Assembly (NCBI GenBank): GCA_018610095.1
Contig: JAHEOB010000195.1
Location: 1 to 19,129, forward strand
Length of the DNA: 19,129 nucleotides
Direction of reading: 5' to 3'
DNA from: Halothece sp. MAG
GTDB lineage: Bacteria; Cyanobacteriota; Cyanobacteriia; Cyanobacteriales; Rubidibacteraceae
The stretch's first letter is position 1; every line of letters starts with the position of its first letter. Shown here in pieces: positions 15,081-19,129 of this stretch. The notes beneath the pieces are model-generated. The model saw nothing but the letters and a program-made list of their open reading frames with translations. It was not told the DNA's origin and ran no database searches. The position numbers were made by a program, and so were the translations under genes.

Positions 15081-15389
15081 ATGGGGTTTAATCTCAACTG
15101 GGGGCAATTCACTGCTGCACCCTGAAAGCTCCGTAATACCAATTCTGAGAAATCCTGCACTATAACTGCTGACCAAATTTACCGAAATCGTAGTTAAAGA
15201 GCGGTAATCATTTAGTGCAATATTTTCGATAAATGGTATAAGTCTTTGTCTCAACAACCTGTTAGAAAACCCATAAATCGCTGTCGCGTTAATGCGAATA
15301 TCCGTGCCGTTTGCAATTAATCGAGCTTAGCCACAAAGTTTAGACATTTCATATACGATACAGTGGGAGAGACCTTGATGCGTTAACTT
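15081..15389. other. Gene-free stretch of about 310 bp
   Basis: Apart from the MITE-like palindrome in its centre I see no gene, RNA or clear terminator. The last 60 bases before the UPF0367-like gene must hold its promoter, but no hexamer pair is convincing. Confidence 0.5.
15136..15239. mobile_element. MITE-like imperfect palindrome, 104 bp
   Basis: The ends are ATACCA (15136-15141) and TGGTAT (15234-15239). Pairing position by position without gaps, 20 of the first 29 base pairs match, including a perfect internal TGCACTA/TAGTGCA pair (15156-15162/15213-15219) in exact register. Such a near-palindromic element with ATACCA-type ends in a non-coding gap resembles the miniature inverted-repeat elements common in cyanobacteria. 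It has no coding capacity, and clean target duplications are not evident. Confidence 0.45.
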
Positions 15390-15650
15390 ATGTTCTCAAT
15401 TGATCTAACTTTAAAATATAGCCCCATTCCAATTACGGTTCAGCGAAAAGACTCTGATGCAGCTCAATCAGTTTATCAAGATGTACTGACTGCACTAAAA
15501 GCTTCCACCCCTCAACTCATTGAATTGACTTGTGAAAAAGATCCAGATAAAAAGATTGCGGTGTTTAGTGATCAAATTAGTGCAGTAATTATATCCCAGA
15601 AAGATGGAACATCAACGGGACGTGCTCCTGGATTTTTTATGCAGTCATAA
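15390..15650 (+). CDS. UPF0367-like small conserved protein
   Basis: This 86-residue protein resembles the cyanobacterial UPF0367 family: the opening IDLTLKYSPIPITVQRKDS, the helix with VYQDVLTAL, the LIELTCEKDPDKKIAVFSDQISAVIIS core, and a Gly/Pro-rich tail ending RAPGFF. It is small and probably soluble, with a beta-alpha-beta look. Its function is unknown. The stop codon overlaps a possible ATG of the following ABC ATPase frame, but that gene more likely starts 54 bases later, so the two may still be co-transcribed. Confidence 0.75.
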   Translation: MFSIDLTLKYSPIPITVQRKDSDAAQSVYQDVLTALKASTPQLIELTCEKDPDKKIAVFSDQISAVIISQKDGTSTGRAPGFFMQS

Positions 15651-15693
15651 TGGTTATGGGCAGGTTTTCCCTGCCCTGCTTTGTGGCAAGTAA

Positions 15694-15700
15694 GGGAGAG
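15694..15700 (+). promoter_or_regulatory. Ribosome binding site deciding the ABC ATPase start
   Basis: GGGAGAG lies 3 bases before GTG at 15704 (GGGAG with 5 bases). The earlier in-frame ATG at 15650 has no such site and would add 18 residues not typical of the family. Confidence 0.55.
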
Positions 15701-15703
15701 TTT

Positions 15704-16381
15704 GTGAAACAAGCAGCAATTTCTGTCAAAAATGTCACCTTTAGTTGGGGGCCTCAAGCACCGATTCTCAAAAATTGTTCCTTAGAAATTCCCCAAGGCG
15801 AATTTTGGATGCTATTGGGAAGTAATGGCAGTGGGAAATCAACATTACTGCGAATTTTAGCTGGATTAGCAACGCCCCAACAAGGAGAGTGCTATGTGGA
15901 ACAACCGTTGGGATTTGTTTTTCAAAATCCTGATCACCAGCTTGTGATGCCAACGGTGGGGGCTGATGTTGCCTTTGGGTTAGTTTCCGAACAATTGGGT
16001 TGGTCTCAAATGCGCGATCGCGTTCAGGAAGCCCTGAGTGCTGTTAATTTATCGGGTTGGGAACGGCGACCCATTTATGCTCTCAGTGGGGGTCAAAAAC
16101 AACGAATTGCCATTGCAGGCGCGATCGCGCGTCACTGTCCGGTATTAATGTTAGATGAACCCACTGCCCTGCTCGATCCTGATACCCAACAAGAACTAGT
16201 GCAACAAGTGCGTTCCTTAGTCAAAAGTCGAGGCATGAGTGCTTTGTGGGTGACTCATCGCTTGGAGGAATTAGATTACTGCGATCGCGCTTTTATTTTA
16301 GAAAACGGCAAAATTACCAAACAAGGGTCTCCCCAAGAACTAAAAGATTATGTATCAGCCATGGAATCAGTTGATGGTTGA
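15704..16381 (+). CDS. EcfA/CbiO-type ABC transporter ATPase
   Basis: The 225-residue ATPase should power uptake of a vitamin or metal ion through an energy-coupling-factor-type or cobalt/nickel-type transporter at the cytoplasmic membrane. The nucleotide-binding elements are complete: Walker A GSNGSGKST (39-47), Q-loop FQNPDHQ with Gln74 followed by ATVG-like PTVGADVAFGL typical of EcfA/CbiO, signature LSGGQKQR (127-134), Walker B VLMLDEP with Asp151-Glu152, and switch His185 in VTHRLEEL. No membrane partner (EcfT or substrate-binding S component) is found in the window, so the partner must lie elsewhere. The substrate cannot be inferred. Confidence 0.85.
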   Translation: MKQAAISVKNVTFSWGPQAPILKNCSLEIPQGEFWMLLGSNGSGKSTLLRILAGLATPQQGECYVEQPLGFVFQNPDHQLVMPTVGADVAFGLVSEQLGWSQMRDRVQEALSAVNLSGWERRPIYALSGGQKQRIAIAGAIARHCPVLMLDEPTALLDPDTQQELVQQVRSLVKSRGMSALWVTHRLEELDYCDRAFILENGKITKQGSPQELKDYVSAMESVDG

Positions 16382-16453
16382 TGAATAATGGGTTTCATTT
16401 TCGGGGAAAACCTTCTAGAGTAATAGCAATAAAATGGAAATGCAGTTGGTGAC

Positions 16454-18646
16454 ATGGGTATTGATCGGCGTACTTTTTTAAAGCAAGTAGGATTTAGTTT
16501 ACTGGCGGCATCTCCCCTGTTGCAGTACCATAAAGTTTTAGCCAACACCAGTAATCGAAAACTCGCTCTCTTGGTGGGGATTAATCAGTACCAGCAATAT
16601 AATCCCCTCTGGGGCTGCATTACTGATATTGAACAGCAGAAAGAACTGTTACGCTATCGGTTCGGCTTTCAATCGTCTGATATTGTTACCCTGAGCGATG
16701 GCTCTGCCACTCAAACCGAAATTATTAATGCCTTTATTGAGCATTTAATTAAACAAGCCCAACCTGATGATATTGTGGTGTTCCATTTCAGTGGTTATGG
16801 GGCAAAAGCCCAAGGGCAAACGGTTCAAGGGCTTAATGCCCTGCTTCCCAGTGATGGGTCAGTGAAGGGAGAGGTAACCCAAAACGTTCTATTAGAAAGT
16901 AGCTTAGCAACGTTAGCGCGATCGCTGCCCACGGATAAAGTAACCATGGTGCTAGATACCAGCTATCTGGCGACCAATCAAGTTTTACAAGGTAATTTGC
17001 GAGTTCGTTCCGCTCCCAATTACCATAACACGATACTCAGTGGTGAGGATCGCAACGTTGCTCAATCCCTTCAAAAACGATTGAATGATGCTAACTCTTC
17101 TCTCGACAACTTAATGAACCAAACGCTACCGGGGGTCGTCCTAACGGCGACAGGTTCTCAACAAATTGCAACCGAGGCGGATTGGGATGGATTTAGTAGC
17201 GGGGTTTTTACTCATACCCTGACTCATTCGCTGTGGGAAGCTTTGTCTGCTAGTAATATTCAAATTTCGCTGACCCGTTGTACTCAAACCATTGAACGAT
17301 TATTAGGGCCGCAGCAACAACCCCGTTTATTTGGCAACAAGCAAGGTAAAACCATTGTTCCCTACTATGCTTTTTCTGATTTATTTGGGGCGGAAGCGGT
17401 CATTACAGAAACTGCTCAAGATGGAAAAGTCAAGTTACGATTAGCAGGCATTCCTCCAGCTATCCTCAAAGATTATGGGGTCAATTCCCTATTTTCGGTT
17501 TCTAGTACGATCAATACGGCTTCCACACCGCAGGTGCAACTGATTAGTCGCGATGGATTACAAGGGGAAGGTCGTTTACTGCAATCCCAACAAACGGTTG
17601 AGGTGGGTCAGGGATTACAAGAAGAAATTCGAGTGATTCCCCGTAATCCCAAATTGATTGTGGCTTTAGACTCCAATTTAGACCGTATTGAACGTGTCGA
17701 TGCCACAAGTGCTTTTTCTGATGTGGAAGCAGTGGATTCTGTAATTGTTGCAGGGGAAGGAACAGCGGACTGCCTATTTAGTAAAGGACAAGCCTTACAA
17801 GGCAAGCCGCCCATTAAAACAGTGATGGATAATGGTTATGGTCTATTTTCTGTGGGGGCAATTCCTATTCCCAGTACCGTCGGCACGGAATCAGAAGCAG
17901 TGAAATCGGCTGTGTTTCGCCTGATTCCCAAATTAAAGATTCTATTAGCTGCGAAAATGTGTCGCTTAACTGTGAATGAAGGCTCTTCACGGTTAGGATT
18001 AAAAGCAACTCTGGAAACGGTGGATTATGATGGCACAATCACTCCGTTGCTGAGTAAAGAGACTTTTCGGTATCGTCAAGGCAAAGAATTTTTCTTTAAT
18101 AATCAGTCCTTACCCTATGCCTTAGCAGGGGCGTTTCCACAAATAACGACAGGAACACAAATCCAGTATCGCTTAGAAAATATCAGCGATCGCGATCTGT
18201 ATTGTCTGTTATTAGGGGTGGATTCTGGGGCCAATCTGCTTGGTTTATATGCCCCTGATTCTTCAGGTGTGGTTGATCCCTCACAAAATACCAAACCCTT
18301 ACGAAATGTAAAACTTTCTCCCACCGAAACTCGAATCATTCCCAAACAGGATACCTCCTACCGTTGGCAAATTACGGGACCGGCTGGGGTCTCGGAAATG
18401 TATGTTATTGCCAGTCGGCAACCATTTCACAAAACCCTTGAAATTCTTTCCAGCATTCCCAAATCGAAAGGAGAAGGCGAACGGTTGATTGATTTACCGG
18501 AACCTTTAAAGGTGGTTACGGCATTGCAAGAAGATTTACAAACAGCAAGTAATGTTTCCCAACAAATTACTGGCCTGGATAGTAGTGTTTCTACTTTAAA
18601 CGTTAATTTTTGGGCAACCTTGAGCTTTATTTACGAAATTGTCTAA
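16454..18646 (+). CDS. Tat-exported pseudo-orthocaspase (caspase-fold p20, Tyr/Ser dyad)
   Basis: The 730-residue protein opens with a twin-arginine signal DRRTFLK and a hydrophobic segment ending near residue 31 (VLA). Residues ~34-300 form a caspase-like (peptidase C14, metacaspase/orthocaspase) p20 fold: KLALLVGINQY, LWGCITDIEQQ, VVFHFSGYGAK, and VTMVLDTSY. The catalytic histidine expected in FSGHG is Tyr115, and the cysteine expected in D-x-C is Ser170, so a canonical His-Cys dyad is absent. Cyanobacterial orthocaspases with this Tyr-Ser replacement are known and are presumed non-proteolytic. The rest includes a long beta-rich region, and residues ~570-665 (YRLENISDRDLYCLLLGVD onward, APDSSG) resemble DUF4384. 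The gene is followed 27 bp later by a probable channel gene. Its role is unknown; scaffold or regulator is possible. Confidence 0.85.
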   Translation: MGIDRRTFLKQVGFSLLAASPLLQYHKVLANTSNRKLALLVGINQYQQYNPLWGCITDIEQQKELLRYRFGFQSSDIVTLSDGSATQTEIINAFIEHLIKQAQPDDIVVFHFSGYGAKAQGQTVQGLNALLPSDGSVKGEVTQNVLLESSLATLARSLPTDKVTMVLDTSYLATNQVLQGNLRVRSAPNYHNTILSGEDRNVAQSLQKRLNDANSSLDNLMNQTLPGVVLTATGSQQIATEADWDGFSSGVFTHTLTHSLWEALSASNIQISLTRCTQTIERLLGPQQQPRLFGNKQGKTIVPYYAFSDLFGAEAVITETAQDGKVKLRLAGIPPAILKDYGVNSLFSVSSTINTASTPQVQLISRDGLQGEGRLLQSQQTVEVGQGLQEEIRVIPRNPKLIVALDSNLDRIERVDATSAFSDVEAVDSVIVAGEGTADCLFSKGQALQGKPPIKTVMDNGYGLFSVGAIPIPSTVGTESEAVKSAVFRLIPKLKILLAAKMCRLTVNEGSSRLGLKATLETVDYDGTITPLLSKETFRYRQGKEFFFNNQSLPYALAGAFPQITTGTQIQYRLENISDRDLYCLLLGVDSGANLLGLYAPDSSGVVDPSQNTKPLRNVKLSPTETRIIPKQDTSYRWQITGPAGVSEMYVIASRQPFHKTLEILSSIPKSKGEGERLIDLPEPLKVVTALQEDLQTASNVSQQITGLDSSVSTLNVNFWATLSFIYEIV

Positions 18647-18673
18647 GCGATCAAATAGTATTCCCTAATTTCC

Positions 18674-19129
18674 ATGATAAGAATGTTGCGCGATCGGCTA
18701 TTATTAACGGTTGTTTCCATAATCGTTAGTTGGTTTCTAATTGTTTTTCCTGCTTGGGCTCAAGCGACAGAAACCGCTCCCATTCTGATTGATGGTAAGG
18801 TAGTGTTTGAAATAACGCCTTCAGGGCAATATAGTGCTCAAAAGCGTGCCGATGATGCGAATCGCACTCTCAATCGTGTCATTACAAACAGCTTTCAACC
18901 ATTACAAGCTAACCAACAGCAGTCAATTTCTATTAACGTCGATAGTAATCAAACGCTACCAATTCTGAAAATAGAAGGAAAGCATCTGCTCTCAGTTACC
19001 CCAGAAGATACCTTACAAGGGCGTAGTTTAACCCAACAAGCTCAACTCTGGGCAACTGAATTGGAGCGCGCGATCGCGCAAGAACGAGATTTGCACCTTC
19101 GTACTGGCAATTTTCCCCTAGAGTTGACA
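18674..19129 (+). CDS. Probable MscS-type mechanosensitive channel, N-terminal part
   Basis: The frame is open to the window end (152 codons) and continues beyond it. A basic start (MIRMLRDR) and a hydrophobic segment ending in FPAWAQA form a signal peptide. The mature part (PILIDGKVVFEI, SAQKRADDANRTLNRVI, LKIEGKHLLSVTPEDT, SLTQQAQLWATELERAIAQ) resembles the periplasmic N-terminal region of cyanobacterial MscS-family ion channels. The membrane and pore region is not in the window, so the assignment is provisional. Met at 18683 is an alternative start. The 27-bp gap after the caspase-like gene suggests co-transcription. Confidence 0.6.
   Translation, partial: MIRMLRDRLLLTVVSIIVSWFLIVFPAWAQATETAPILIDGKVVFEITPSGQYSAQKRADDANRTLNRVITNSFQPLQANQQQSISINVDSNQTLPILKIEGKHLLSVTPEDTLQGRSLTQQAQLWATELERAIAQERDLHLRTGNFPLELT

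Noticed and set aside
15063..15257. A 64-residue minus-strand frame in the gap after the small coiled-coil gene.
   Set aside because: It runs through the MITE-like palindrome, has no ribosome binding site and no recognisable features; it is likely chance.
1..19129. CRISPR arrays, integrase or transposase genes, attachment sites, rRNA.
   Set aside because: No repeated spacer pattern, recombinase motif or rRNA segment was found on reading both strands.

Overview
The window is a stretch of cyanobacterial chromosome. The evidence is the very dense HIP1 octamer GCGATCGC (21 exact copies by my reading, where about 0.3 would be expected by chance in 19 kb), a phycobiliprotein lyase of the CpcS/CpeS family, ycf23, an Rre1/Ycf29-type response regulator, a UPF0367-type small protein, and an orthocaspase-like protein with a Tat signal. 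The genus cannot be fixed from this alone; a unicellular cyanobacterium of moderate GC is likely. No insertion sequence with a transposase, no CRISPR array, no prophage and no rRNA were seen. The only RNA gene found is a tRNA-Ser(UGA).

Layout. (1) 1-2341, plus strand: a tight run of four genes, namely the 3' part of an unrecognised gene, a Gln-rich coiled-coil protein, the CpcS/CpeS-family bilin lyase, and a SprT-like zinc peptidase whose start abuts the lyase stop codon. (2) 2353-4384: two exported metallopeptidase-like genes in divergent orientation, one metzincin-like (minus) and one HExxH...E gluzincin-like (plus). With the SprT-like gene, three unrelated HExxH proteins sit within 2.6 kb. 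(3) 4530-9677: mostly housekeeping genes, ycf23, small heat-shock protein, purN, surE, a small unknown protein, argH and a DUF4177-like protein. The pairs purN/surE and argH/DUF4177 overlap tail to tail. (4) 9772-10693, minus strand: the Rre1-like regulator and tRNA-Ser. (5) 10969-14803, plus strand: a ClpC-type AAA+ unfoldase that lacks the usual middle (UVR/coiled-coil) domain, then murD. (6) 14898-16381: a small coiled-coil protein, a ~310-bp gap holding a MITE-like imperfect palindrome, a UPF0367-like protein, and an EcfA/CbiO-type ABC ATPase. (7) 16454-19129: a large Tat-exported caspase-fold protein in which both catalytic residues are replaced (Tyr/Ser), followed by the start of a probable MscS-type channel gene cut by the window end.

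How the genes may work together. Proteostasis is a recurring theme: small heat-shock protein, ClpC-like unfoldase, Rre1-type stress regulator, three HExxH proteins and a caspase-like protein. They are not one operon, and a common circuit is inference only. The two observations most worth following are the ClpC-like protein without its regulatory middle domain and the pseudo-orthocaspase with its channel-like neighbour. Neither is proven to be a new system from sequence alone.
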